Shown here: piece by piece, positions 10,564-21,736 of the stretch
How the letters are laid out: the number at the start of each line of letters is the position of its first letter
How positions within the stretch are numbered: the stretch's first letter is position 1
Source: Umbilicaria muhlenbergii
Taxonomy: Eukaryota; Ascomycota; Lecanoromycetes; Umbilicariales; Umbilicariaceae
DNA: 64,000 nt
Reading direction: 5' to 3'
Assembly (NCBI GenBank): GCA_000611775.1
Contig: KK106984.1
Coordinates: 3,325,341-3,389,340 of the forward strand
Notes under the pieces: model-generated
The model's input: the letters and a program-made list of their open reading frames with translations, nothing else
What the model was told of the DNA's origin: nothing
The model's database searches: none
Program-made: the position numbers and the translations under genes

Positions 10564-11844
10564 TCAAGAACACACCTTCGGCGGATACTCCACCGCATGC
10601 CTCACCCTCTCAAAAAACGCCTCCTGATCAACCCCCGACACATAATTCACCCTCCTCGTATGCGCCGGCGCAAACTCCTCACTCCATAAATGCAACCGTC
10701 CCAAATCCGGCCCATCAAACGCCGTATCCACATCCGCATACGCCACCACACTCTCCGTCACCAACTCCGGAAACGCCATGATCGCCGCGGCCGTCTCATC
10801 CCACAGCGGATAAATAATCGAAAACTGCTTCATAAGCCGCGCATATGGGTTCCCCGGCCCTCCAGCCGCGACGATCGAATCGCGCATTTGCGCCGACAAG
10901 AATTGCTGATTAGCGACGTTGCCGGCAATGGAGATGGAGGGGAAGGGGGCGGTGAGAGCGATGTGGGCGGCTTCGGGGTCGGCGATGAGGTTGAAATCCG
11001 AGCCGATGTCTTGGGCGAGGGGGGATTGGAGTTGGTAGAGGTTTGTGTCGACGAAGCCGCCCATGAGGATGAGCTCTTTGGCTGCGGGGGCGAAGGTGGG
11101 GTCGAGGCGGATGGCGGTGGCGATGTTGGTGAGGGCGCCCTGTGGAGGGGAAGGGGGGGTGAGTTGAGGGGTTGGGCTGAGGGGTTGTGGGTGAGAGGGG
11201 GCGGCTTACGGCGCTGAAGATGGAGACTTGGCCTGGGTGGGCGTGCACTTGTTCGATCATGAAGGATGCGCCGCTGTAGCCGGGGAGCGCGGTCGTGTTG
11301 GGGAAGCCTTCGGAGAATGCAGATCTGGAGATTCGGGACGGGTCTCCGCTGGTGGGGTTGGCGCCCATCGACTGGGCGGTGAGGTTCTCCGGCGCGAAGA
11401 CTCCTTGCCAGTACAATTTTCCCCACAGCTGCTGCCAGAGCGAGAGCCGTTGTGGCGTCTGGATTAGAGGATATGTTGCCCCCTTGGTGACCGGGATGCA
11501 GGAAAGATTGCCGATTTCCAGAAGCGCCAGCTAATGTGCATCAGCTCTGTGTTTTGCGGTGGCCTGGATCATGGGGGACTGACTGCGTGAAGCGTCGTCT
11601 GGTCAACCCAAGTATCGCAGGTGTCACTTGCGAGTGCCAGGATCTCCATGCCGGCGTCTAGGGCCAGTAAGAAGGGTATGAATCCTGTGGCAAGCCAGTC
11701 GTTGTCCATGATTGCAAATCTTGTTCCATTGGCTGGCGCAGAAGCTGGAGGGTAGTCGGTAGAACTGTTGCGACGAAAGACGCCCGCATCAGCAGGAGGG
11801 CAAACGAGAGCCGTGGCAAGTAGTAGGAATGTAGAGGTCCTCAT
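10564..11844 (-). CDS. secreted inosine/uridine-preferring nucleoside hydrolase-like protein
   Basis: Member of the fungal secreted IUNH-fold group. Canonical enzymes hydrolyse the N-glycosidic bond of ribonucleosides. Exons 11844-11584, 11530-11210 and 11139-10564 give 385 aa. A signal peptide (MRTSTFLLLATALVCPPADA) opens the protein. Family segments are TRFAIMDNDWLATGFIPFLL, LALDAGMEILAL, YWQGVFAPENLTAQ, ANPTSGDPSRISRSAF, HAHPGQVSIFSAGALTNIA, ELILMGGFVD and DFNLIADPEAA. The last corresponds to the N-x-x-x-DPEA metal/substrate motif. The N-terminal DxDxxxDD metal cluster of classical enzymes is reduced to DNDWLATGF, so hydrolase activity is uncertain. There are several N-glycosylation sequons. 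It is likely extracellular, for nucleoside scavenging or an unknown role. Confidence 0.88.
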
Positions 11845-12665
11845 GGTCGGGATTAACGAAATGTCGATGGCACCGTCGGCGGTAGTCGAGAAGGGCTTGA
11901 ACAAATTATATTTTCCAACGTCATTGGAGTCCGAGGCCGCATGATCACTAATGCGGGGATTTCAATCAGTGGTTCTTCATTTGTCTCGTTAACTCCACAG
12001 TTCCTGCAGGAAACAGGGTCACACAAGAACCGTCCCAATCGCGGTCCCGAAAGAATTGTCCATACCCGTACCTTGTACAAACACCAGCCATAGCTGACGT
12101 GCTCATTCAGCCAAACATCATCAATTGCAGCAATGAAGCAGTACATGTAGTAGATTCGTCGATGACGAGGCTGTTACCGCGAGCTCGGTTGGAGATAGAG
12201 GACACTCTGCGTGGGAGTTTTGACATCATCGCGGAGCGTACCGTCATACCGTTCGGGTCCGTGGAGGGAGACTTGAGAGATTGGCGGAGGAAGGGAGAGC
12301 AGACTTCCCTTTTTCGTATTGTGGCTTCGTAGTATATGTGCCAAATGCGACACTTTTCGATGCCGGTAAATCTCACTTACGTGTAAAAACATAAACTGCC
12401 TGTATCGAGGCAGTGACCGAGTCATGAGAGAGACACAGCTATGGCAATAGAACTATCGAATGATGGCGGATGGGGCTAAGCCACTATAACATCTTGGCAT
12501 TTCACCACCGGAATTTGGAGATTATCGTCCAAATATTGATGAGACCTTCTCCTTAGTTAGTTATTGTGAAGTCCTTTGTTCTTCATTGTCGCAGTTGTCC
12601 CCCTGTCCAGCTCATCATTCCTAGACCATCAGTTTGGGCTTATCCACGTCGATTACCGGGTTTAC
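11845..12665. other. intergenic, no supported gene
   Basis: 820 bp holding the nucleoside hydrolase promoter and the 3' flank of the membrane protein gene. Short overlapping ORFs only. Confidence 0.45.
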
Positions 12666-14102
12666 TCACAGAACAATCCGAACGTTAGATAGCGGAATAC
12701 CTTGAATGCTCTCCTCCCTCCATTGCTTCCTCGCTGTAGTGATTATGTTCAGCAAAATAACCCCAAGAAAAGCATTTCCAATGGTGCCTCCGAACGACAG
12801 CAATGGCGTCACCCAGCCAAAGGCCTCATAAACAACCAGGGAGGCTATCGGACAAGATGTTCCTAGAAAGATCCAGGCCCAAGATGGCCAGCCAAGACGA
12901 CTAAACAGATGATCATCGTCAATGACGGTGATGAAGGTGGTGTACAGACCGAGGAGTTGGGTGATGAGGTTCTGGATGGCAGTGAGAGAGTCTGCGTCTC
13001 CCCACTTTCGTTGCCGGCGTTCTTCATGCTGCTTCATCGTTGATACGACTTGCACACACAAGGCAGCGAAGAGAAGGAGTGCGTTGATAGTTAATACCGT
13101 TGGGACCGCCTAAATGACCGAGTATTAGTATCTTCCTTCGCCAGCATTTGATAGGTCTGCAACATACTATCATGTTCTTGAAGAATCTGCGCTTGTACGG
13201 GTAGAAGATTGAGGATCTCTTGTCCAGCCGCCCTGTAACGTGCGGAGACGGATCCTCTAGGAGCTTGCCCCGTGATTGTCCCTTATATTCTTCGAGGGCT
13301 TCCTTGATGGCCTTCTTGATCAGATTTTCCATTGACGGAGAAGAAAGCGGGTCGTTGTGAGAATCTTTGTTGACTACATTAATGACCGTATGAGTTTCTA
13401 CCGGGCTGTGTTCAGGAACCTTTAGCCCTGAGTTAGCAGAAGCATGTACCTGCGCTCGTCCAGCGTCAGGCGTATGGGATTCCCCATTGGTGACACGGTG
13501 AGTTTCAACAGCCGCAATAACGTTTGTTTCAGGAGAACGATCTGGGAGACCCTGTATCTGGAGTATTCGTACAGCAGTCGGGGTTTGATTTGTGCCTCGT
13601 CGGCGCAGGAAATTGTCAGGTATCTCAAGACTAGTAGTTGTAGCAGAAGCAGAGACCCTAGCTGTTTTGAGCTTGACAGCGAGACTCGAAGCAGGTACCC
13701 TCATACTTACACACTCGAAAGCTGTGTATTCAGCGTCGTGAGCATGAGGTTCCACGATGATTTCTCCTCTTCCAATTCCTTCCGTACCTTTAGAAGCTCT
13801 GATGCAATACCAGGCTTCTCCTCCGACGTCGAGAGCTGTTCTGCTAGATTTGTGGCTAAACCCACCAAGTCATTGAATCTTTGCCCATGTTTAAGGAACA
13901 TCCGGCGCCAGTTCGTATTTCTTTCGGGGTGAATATTCCCAATGATTGAAGAGAGTGCCTGGAATATCCCCTCGAAGTCTTCAAAATGTGAGACTATACT
14001 CCGAAGATCATCGTTCGTAAAGTATTTGGGAGTTTGACGTATGAGTTGAGAGGCTTGTAACGCCAGAGCGCCAACGCTCCCCGTGCTAGGAAGAGGTTCC
14101 AT
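12666..14102 (-). CDS. hypothetical membrane protein with N-terminal helical region and about four C-terminal TM segments
   Basis: I do not recognise the family. Exons 14102-13711, 13630-13168 and 13109-12666 (introns 80 and 58 nt, phases consistent) give 432 aa. Residues 1-130 (MEPLPSTGSVGALALQASQL...) are helical and end in a coiled-coil-like ELLKVRKELEEEKSSW. The middle is polar, with a second charged helix (MENLIKKAIKEALEEYKG). The third exon starts with a hydrophobic helix (AVPTVLTINALLLFAALCVQ) and contains about three more (around LLGLYTTFITV, WAWIFLGTSCPIASLVVY and NAFLGVILLNII). The N-terminus vaguely recalls fungal STAND-type N-terminal domains, but that is only an impression. The gene model is good because all three exons are long and in phase; the function is unknown. 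Confidence 0.7.
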
Positions 14103-14713
14103 GGGGATGAAAAAGCAGAACAGTACAGAGTCTCTTGATAGCAAAGCTGATCTACTTTGCGTAGCATAAACTTTCCAACATCTTATATGAAGGCGAAGCA
14201 AGCCCAGAAACATGGTTCATGCACATCTCAGCCTCAGCTCTCGGCTAGCACATTTGGACTTGGCCGAGGGACATGAAGCTTGGGGCGAAGCAAAGCTGAC
14301 GCCATCGGCAGCACTTCCGACCAGTGACGGAGAAGAACAGCCTTCCCATCAAAGACGATAGGCAGAATAGCATTTGAAGGGGACTACATATCAACATTCG
14401 CCACGCTCTCATGGCGTGGCTTTTGGAGACTGATGGAGGGTCGTGGAGAAAGGTCATACGTGGTTGGTTTCAGCTTTAGGCTTCGATCCGGCAAACGCTT
14501 GTACTTTATCTTTGTCATCATCCACAAGTATTGAACTCGTACTTGGGAGAGATGGATGTTTGAGGTCATTGCCATTCCATGTAGACAAAGATGAGAACCG
14601 GGTTCTAAGAGTCACATGCGAACCCGCGTATATCAGGCTTAAGCCGCTAATCGACGCCCATGCAAGAAAAACCCCAAGCTACTACACACACCCCCCCTAT
14701 GACGACAGCCCAT
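14103..14713. other. intergenic, no supported gene
   Basis: 610 bp between the four-TM gene start and the mS38 stop codon. No recognised element. Confidence 0.45.
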
Positions 14714-15983
14714 CTAGAGTCTATCCAACTTCCTCCTCAAATTCCTCGTCCTCCGCATGAGTTTCTTGTACTTGTGTTTCTTCATCTTCAACTTCCGCTG
14801 CCTCTTCACACTGATCGTCTGCCAGCCACCAATCTCATTCTCCCTGATCTGTTCCTCCCTAAAATCCTCCCACTTCTCCTGCCGCTCCCGCATCCGTTCC
14901 AGGAACTTCTGACTAGGCGCAGTTGTCGATGATGGAGGGAGCTCGATGAGCTTGTCTTGCGAGGATGTTGAAGGACGGAGGTTACGGGTTATTTGGAACG
15001 GAGAGGTTCGCACTTTGTACGACTTCCTGCCACTTGGGTGTGTGTTCTCAATGAGGGTGAGAACGGTGGAGTAGCTCTTTTGCTTCGTAGTCACTTGTTC
15101 GCTTTCTGCAGGCTGGCTAGTGGTTTGTTCAGTGTCTCGCAGTTCGGCTACCTCCAAGGAGCCCATTGGACTGGGTGGAGGCGGTGGGACGAATGGTCGG
15201 AAGTTCTTAAGGAGTTCTTCCATGTTGAGTTGAAGGGGCTGCCCATGAGCACCATCAAGATGCTTGACCGGCTCTGCGTTGGAGCTAGACGCCTGAGTGA
15301 TCGCAGCTCGTAGATCTATCTCCTCGGTCGTCATTTGATGAGCCTGAGCTGGTTGTGACGGGCCAGGAGGATGGCGCGACGAGGCATTTTCGAGGTTTTG
15401 TACAGCGGATGAAAGGGTGTAGATAACTTCCGCCGGTTGAGGTTTTCGGGGTGTGAAGATTGAAGAGAAGGCGGTGGAGGTTGAGCTGGGAGGGATTGAT
15501 GCAGTGACAGATATAGGTCGGTGTATAGAGAAGAATGAGGCTACATGAACATCTGTTTGCTGTCAGCTGTAAGGTCTGGTCGCTGATAAGCCTATACGCA
15601 CCATGTGGGTGCAGATGATGTGTCGAGGGAACGCTGGGTAAGTTGAACAGTGCCTCATCCTTCGCCCTCTCCACCGTCTCTATAATGGCATCTTTCGACT
15701 TTCGCCGGCTTAAGCGTGTCGCCGGCTTTTTCTCAACCTCTTCTTTGACGGCAGGTGCTCCGTCCTTAGCAGCCGGTGCCTCCGAAGTGGCGGCAATGGC
15801 TCTTGGGTCGTCACTTGGTGGATTGGATGTCTTCGAGGACGAGTATCTGCGCTGATGTGTTCGTGCGGAGAAAGGGCGTGATGAGGCGGCTACGGAGACT
15901 TGTGGCGAGCGTGAAGAGATAGTCGATAGTAGAGAGTTCGAGGTACTGCCACGAGCAGCTTTGCTCAACGAAGAGGAGAGCAT
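14714..15983 (-). CDS. mitochondrial small ribosomal subunit protein mS38 (COX24/AURKAIP1 family)
   Basis: Component of the mitochondrial small subunit; the yeast homologue Cox24/Qri5 is needed for COX1 translation. Exons 15983-15602 and 15552-14714 around a 49-nt intron (15553-15601) give 406 aa. The N-terminus is a mitochondrial presequence rich in Ser, Arg and Ala (MLSSSLSKAARGSTSNSLLS). HHLHPH joins DVHVASFFSIHRPISV across the intron. The family's diagnostic block is at the very C-terminus: WQTISVKRQRKLKMKKHKYK followed by KLMRRTRNLRRKL. Most of the middle is Pro/Ser-rich and poorly conserved, which makes the protein long compared with animal AURKAIP1. The assignment rests on that C-terminal block, which is very characteristic. 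Confidence 0.92.
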
Positions 15984-16443
15984 GGCAGGTCCTCAATCTG
16001 CCTCAGCTGAAAGATATGAGGAGGGATGAGTGAGGGGCTGTTGGACTAAAGGTGCTAAATGAGGTAGTCATGCGATGGGTTGGCTCGGAGGCAAATGATG
16101 CGGTAACCGACATGTACCAACAACGCAAGGTAATCCGGATTGCAGATCATGCCAGAAGACATCGGGATTCATCTATGGTATGGCCCGTTGTCATCGACTA
16201 CTCTTTGGACGTTGTGTTGCCACCACTCTCTCTCCAAAGTTGGATCTTACTACATGTATGGCTCTAGATTCTATAAGAAAAGCAACGAAAGTGCACGAGT
16301 TAGATGCTGATCGGCCACTTTGAGCTAACCTATGCATTGCCTTTGCCTGCGGTTTACATTCCATCCGATCAACGGTAGCATTACCGACGTAAGAGTATCA
16401 CCATGGAACGCCGTCCCAAATCCCCAAAGGCAACTTATGACAA
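15984..16443. other. intergenic, no gene seen
   Basis: 460 bp between the mS38 start and the stop codon of the GPI-anchored protein. No recognised element. Confidence 0.45.
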
Positions 16444-17481
16444 TCAATGGAACAGCGCTAGCGCAACCGCTCCAGCCAAGATGCCCATGATTGTCTGAGC
16501 TCTCGCATTTGGGTTGGACCCCGAACCGGTGGTCTTGGCTGTAGCTGTAGTAGTCACCGTGAAGACCTTGGTCGAAGGGGCGGTCGTTGAAGGAGCAGTC
16601 GAAGATAAAGGAGATGACGCCAAGGTTGACGGTGAAATGGACGGTGAAGCGGTCGAGATGGCGGTCAAGATAGCATTCGAGGTAGCAGCGTTGGCAGATG
16701 TGGATGACAAGGAAGTTGCTGTACTGTATGAAGTAGCTGAGTCTGCCGGCAAAGTTCCCCAAGTTGTCGAGCTTTGGGCGACGGCGTCGTGGACGGTGAA
16801 GGGTGGGCTGTCAGCTAGATAGTCGCTATTCCCATCAAGCATAAGCATGAAGCATGTCGCGGCCTGACTGGGTAATTTGGCCTGGACGCCATCTGCAAGA
16901 TGCCGTCAGCCACCTGAGATGCACATTGAGAGCCTCGTGCAAGGGGAACAAATATCATGAGGAGTACTTACTTCCTTTGTTGATTGCCTGAGACTCGAAT
17001 ACTTTCATATTATAAGGTTTTGCAGTGGTCTCCAGCGTACAATTGAGGTAGATTGAATAATCAGTCTCATCTGTGATCCAGAGAACATCCACAGAGTCAT
17101 TGGCATTGAAATCCTCGTTACCGTCTGGGTAGATGAAGCGGGCGCCCTTGGGCGTCATGGTAGGCACCGAATGATGACGTCCAGTGGAGGTTTCGCTTGG
17201 TATACCGAAAGAAACGCTCAGCGGCTCTAGTCCCGATTTATTGCAGTTCGACTGCTCGGGTATCAGTATACACAGTTGTTCTGACCAGCAGGATAAAGAA
17301 GAGGTCTCACAAATATACCGACGTTCTGTCCAATGAACGGTCAGCATTTGGCCCAGATAGATTTCTCACTTGCAACAATCGAATGGATGTAGGGGTAGAG
17401 TCGGCTCACAATGCATCCAAGGCCCAGGTCTCCTGCCAATGAACCTGCTGCATATAGAAACACGAGGATGGCGCTCTTCAT
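16444..17481 (-). CDS. GPI-anchored Ser/Thr-rich surface protein, Kre9/Knh-like N-domain (tentative)
   Basis: Exons 17481-17410, 17325-17311, 17254-16972 and 16892-16444 give 272 aa in consistent phase. The 15-nt second exon is the weakest part of the model. A signal peptide (MKSAILVFLYAAGSLAGD) leads to a domain with GARFIYPDGNEDFNANDSVD, VLWITDETDYSIYLNC, INKGNGVQAKLPSQA and SPPFTV. This is the layout of the small beta-rich domain of Ser-Thr-rich GPI-anchored (Kre9/Knh1-like) wall proteins. A long Ser/Thr/Ala tract follows, then a hydrophobic tail (AQTIMGILAGAVALALFH) fitting GPI addition. Extracellular and wall-linked by inference. A true Kre9 orthologue would lack a GPI tail, so the family name is tentative. 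Confidence 0.7.
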
Positions 17482-18904
17482 CTTGATCTTTCTATTGGAA
17501 AACTTGCAGGATACAAAGACACAGAGGTACATAAAGGGATTTCTAAAAGCATCCGAATGCTATGCAACTTCTATAGGATATTGAAAAGACTTATAGAAAA
17601 ATCCGGCTTTAGCCTTGAGGGGGCTGAGACCAAAGACCATAACAGCAAAAACATGCTGGAGGAGATAAAACGACATAGGCACAGCTAAGGTAGTTGTGCC
17701 CTTCGGCGACCTGCTCGCCGTACGATGATGACGCTTGATGGTTCGGATGGCCGTGTCCCTAAGCCCCAAACTTTGGTCCGAGGATGAAAGGATTCCTTCA
17801 GCTGTGTTCTCCACGCCGCTCCTGCCCGCGACCCCATATCCGACCCCGTGACTTCGGTGCTGCAAGTTTTCCCGCCGTCTCTTAGCGCCGACGGCCCCAC
17901 GAGCATGTCCAGTGGACTGACCCGCCAGATGCACCTTGCCTCTTCCCGTGAAAGTAAGGTAGGTACCTGACGCTATCGAAGCGGAGCACTCCTCCCGACC
18001 CCAGCCTCCGCCGTCCAGGTGCATCCTCAGGGGGCCAATATGCTGCTGCGGAGCTGCCAACTCCTGCATACTCCGTCCAAGTGGTGAAAGCCCGAGGCCG
18101 CTACGCAGTAGCGCACCTTCCGCCGCAAACATACCTAGTAGGGATTGGTGGTGGTGCAACGGTGGACGAATCAGAATGACTCCATAGTCATTCAAGCCTT
18201 CCTTCAGCCTGCCAAGGCGGCATTGTACTGGTACCTTCAATTAGTGTGAGAGAAAGCTAATGCTGCTGCTGCTTCTTAATGTCAGTGCGACATCTCTCTA
18301 CAGCCTCTCGCATTTCATCGTAAGTTAAGTTTATTCTTTCTGCTCCCCGGGTAGAGGCGCCATGGTTGGCTGTAAACTGCTGATAGCACAGATGGAGGTG
18401 CCGTTCGCTGCGGAATGCAAAGTTTTCAGTGCCGCATGTTATTCAGTAGAGCGGATGTCATTGCTAGCATCACCTCCTGAGGCTGAGCATCACGGCGCGG
18501 GAGGCGTTGTACGACAAAGACAGTTTTACAGTTACAGCATAAATTCCTCGTAGTATCATATAACCGCAGGTCGCAGAGTATCCAAACCCCGCGTACTAGC
18601 AAGTGAGCGGCCTTTAATCTATGTAGGGAACGCCACGTGTTTTTCGAACAGCAGAAAAACGTATCCAACAGCTGAAGAACATGCCCCCTATCGCCTGTAT
18701 CATGTGTGAAAAGAAAGACACGCCACACAGTCTTTCCCATGTCGCGTGGAGGAAGGGATATGCAAGAAACGAAAACTGGCTGATTACAAAACGTGGAGTG
18801 AAAAGGATCGTAGGGAGTTGTTTTGTTGCCGCTGGACCTGCTCAACAAGCCGTAATCCGTTCGTAATCGTCACAAAGGGTGGGTGCCTAGGGGCTAGAAG
18901 CACC
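17482..18904. other. 1.4-kb intergenic region, no supported gene
   Basis: Holds the upstream region of the GPI protein and the 3' flank of G-alpha. A long minus-strand open frame (17560-18240) lacks an ATG at its 5' end and any domain, so it is not called. The remainder shows nothing recognisable. Confidence 0.45.
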
Positions 18905-20266
18905 CTAATACATCATCAAGCTGTTGAGGTTTTGCTGGATGATGGTATCTTGTACGCTCTTCATCGTGATCTTCAAAAGGTTCGTATCCGTCGCGTTTGT
19001 GAAGTGGACGTAGACCTCTCTCCTTTCGGTCCGATTGAGCCTCCGAAACTTGGCGGCAAAGTATTCGGTCGCGGCGTCGAAGTCGTCGTTGGAGGCTTCA
19101 AAGTCGGGGAAGTAATCACGGATAGGCTGTTCGGCGAGTTTTTCACGGAAGAGATCGATCTTGTTCAGGAATAGAATAATGGACGATCTTCGGAACCAAG
19201 AAAGGGAGATGATGGATTCGAAGAGGATGAGGGCTTCTTGCATTTGATTCTAGCAGTGAGACGATGTCAGGCCGTTGTGCTCCCACACTGTCTGGAGATG
19301 AGGTGGGGTGGAGAAACACTCACTGCAGTCTTGTCCTCGACTAAGCACTGATCGTACCCGCTGATGGCCGCCACGAAGAGCAGGCAGTGTACGTCCTCGA
19401 AACAATGCACCCATTTCTTTCGTTCGGATCGCTGGCCACCAACGTCGAACATATGGTAAGTCAACGGTCCGAGGTCAAAGACCGTTTCCGTGATGCCAGT
19501 GGTACGGAGGCGGGAGCGCAGGACATCTTGATCGTTGGGCATGTAATTTTTCGCGAATAGACGATCGAGATTGGCATAGTAGCTTGCAAGTGTTAGCGTC
19601 GGGGAGAAGGAAGAAGACTCTAGTCTACTTACTATTTGAGGTTATCATGCAATGCAAACTCGTTGCCACGCTTTATAGTTTGTTGCACTGCACCATCTGC
19701 CCAAAGGGCTATCATGGCTGGCAGACAATCTCGCGGGAATGAGTCATTTAAGTCAATGTCTTTAGCGGCCAGAATAACATCCTCGAACATCTTAAGGAGG
19801 TTAGCAAAGGTAAGGAAAATTACTCTTTATCACGGACGTACTCCGCTTTCTCTGTTCTCAAACTCTATGCCCATATCTTTCATCTCTTCTATGATAATCT
19901 TGTAGGCAACGACCAGATTGGAGAAAATCACCTGGCGAGCTTCTTTGCGTTCGTCAAGGTGGAAGCCCCCTGTATGAATGATCCGCATTTGCTTAAGAAT
20001 AGTGGACTTTCCCGACTCGCCAGCTCCTAGTGCGTAGAACAGACGGATCAGATACGGGTATGCTCGTGCCCAGTGCTTGACTTTGGTATGCATGTGGTAG
20101 AGCATAGTTCAGAGTGAGACAGCGTGCACTAACCTAGAAGTAAGATCTTGACTTGGTGCGCCAAGGCCTTCTTGTCTCTGCGGATCATTTTGTCAATCTC
20201 TTCATTCTGCCTTTCCTCCTGGACCGTACTGCGGAAGATGGACCTCTTCGATTTTCCGAAGCACAT
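18905..20266 (-). CDS. heterotrimeric G-protein alpha subunit (group II / GanA-GNA-2-like)
   Basis: Couples surface receptors to intracellular signalling at the plasma membrane. Exons 20266-20134, 20026-19842, 19790-19633, 19582-19324 and 19249-18905 give 359 aa. G boxes are [12 protein letters not shown] (P-loop), [10 protein letters not shown] (switch I Arg and Thr), [12 protein letters not shown] (switch II), FLNKIDLF (NKxD) and TNATDT (normally TCATDT). The N-terminus MCFG lacks Gly2, so N-myristoylation is not expected; Cys2 is a likely palmitoylation site, as in group II fungal subunits. An ATG directly upstream (20269) would add one Met. The extreme C-terminus [10 protein letters not shown], the receptor-contact end, differs from the CGLI-type ends of group I. 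A 3.1-kb upstream region separates it from a divergent bZIP gene. Confidence 0.95.
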
Positions 20267-21539
20267 CATGATGAACGAAAAATCCTTCTCGTACGAGAAG
20301 ATGTTCCTATAGAGGGCGAATCGAGACTATGGCTCTGTCGCAGGATAGGTGGTAGTCACTGAGTGGAAAGCAAGGTCGAGGATCCGATCCGTTCTACTGA
20401 CGGCGAAATTGATGACGCTCCGTTCTGCAAGAGTCTCTGCTGTTTTTCTAGATTACGAGCAGTGGCAGCCTCGAGTTATGTTGATTGCCGTACAACTTGA
20501 TGTACCGCTTCTATTGACACCATGGTTAGCTTTTGCGCGAACGAACAGTAAGTTGAGTACGAGAGATCTGCCAGAATGTCCATTGACTTACAATAGGTGT
20601 AACTATTGAAACAGATGTGCGTCTCAGCCTGCAAGAAGCTTTTCAAAGCTCAATGATTACAACGAACAATAGCTGACAGCAATACTGGCGATTACCCCTG
20701 ATCGAATCAGAGACGAGCAGATAATGCGGCCCTTATACGGCGATCCTCGGCCCGGTCATGGGTTGACGTCAATGATTGTAGTATACTTGCGAACACCGCC
20801 AACAATACTAACCCCACGTTGCTTGAGTCGGATGTTCTCGAGTTGTATAGCGCCACTTGCGTAAGGGTTGGGCTGCGTGTCCGTTCTCGATGGTTTCCAC
20901 GCTCTTGAGGAATTGTCCCTTGAGTACCCAATCCCGTCTTTAACACAATTGCTCTCAATACAGTGGGGTCGCTGCCCTCCTACTTGCACAGGCAACAAGG
21001 GATTGCTTGAAGGAAAGAAGGCTCCGGTTCGGGGGAAGGTCGAGGTTCGGGCGGTATCCACCAAGGTTCCCGGTCAACTTCTAAAATGTGCAGAGCAGTT
21101 GGTGACACTGGAGCTTTGCGATTTACCAGTAGGGCGCACAGAGGAGAGTATGGTCGGTGCAACGAAGGACGACGTGTGGAGAAGTCAGGAGAGGTCAGTC
21201 CCTCATCGGGGCTGGTAAGCTAGGTTACTTTCGTAATTAGTCTTTCATCTCAAGCCGTTCAGCTGCACGAAGGTAATCTCACAAGCGCTGGTGCTGCCAG
21301 AAAGCCACAAGCGAAGGTCAAAAGATGAGAGATGTACATGCTATTGCTGCGCAGGAATGTTGAGCCGTAGGACGGAAGGAGGGTAGGGGAGAGTTCCGGC
21401 GCAAGCCCTATGTCTCAGCTGGCCCCTTTGCAGTTTGCACCTGTCATCTCGCCCCCATCGTCGCGTGGCATCCTAGGATCCATAGTTTGACTTTGACTGA
21501 CGGGAGCGGGATAGCGGGGATCCTATAATTGGGTCGCTT

Positions 21540-21580
21540 ACCCACGTGGTTTCTCCCACGTTTCACGTTTGCGCCACGGA
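21540..21580. promoter_or_regulatory. CACGTG E-box with nearby half-sites
   Basis: A palindromic CACGTG at 21543-21548 is followed within 20 bp by CCCACGTTTCACGTTT. Such sites bind bHLH factors (Cbf1/SREBP-like) in fungi. It lies about 1.3 kb upstream of the G-alpha start and 1.8 kb upstream of the bZIP gene, so which gene it serves is unknown, and it may be chance. Confidence 0.3.
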
Positions 21581-21690
21581 ATGCGAAGGGTGTCAAGGGA
21601 TCTAAGGGTGTCCAGGGAAGGCCAGGTGGCGGCGTAGCGCAACCAGAAAGGACAGCGGAACAGCTCGACCTTTTGGAGCTAAAGTAGCTT

Positions 21691-21736
21691 CCATTCTTCT
21701 ATTCATCTACTCATCCATTCATCCATTCATTCGTTC
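21691..21736. repeat. ATTC/ATCC simple repeat
   Basis: Degenerate run of (T)CATTC and (T)CATCC units, for example CATCCATTCATCCATTCATT. Confidence 0.7.

Noticed and set aside
17560-18240. 226-codon open frame on the minus strand
   Set aside because: It begins with TTG, has no in-frame ATG near the start, no domain, and composition like the surrounding non-coding DNA.
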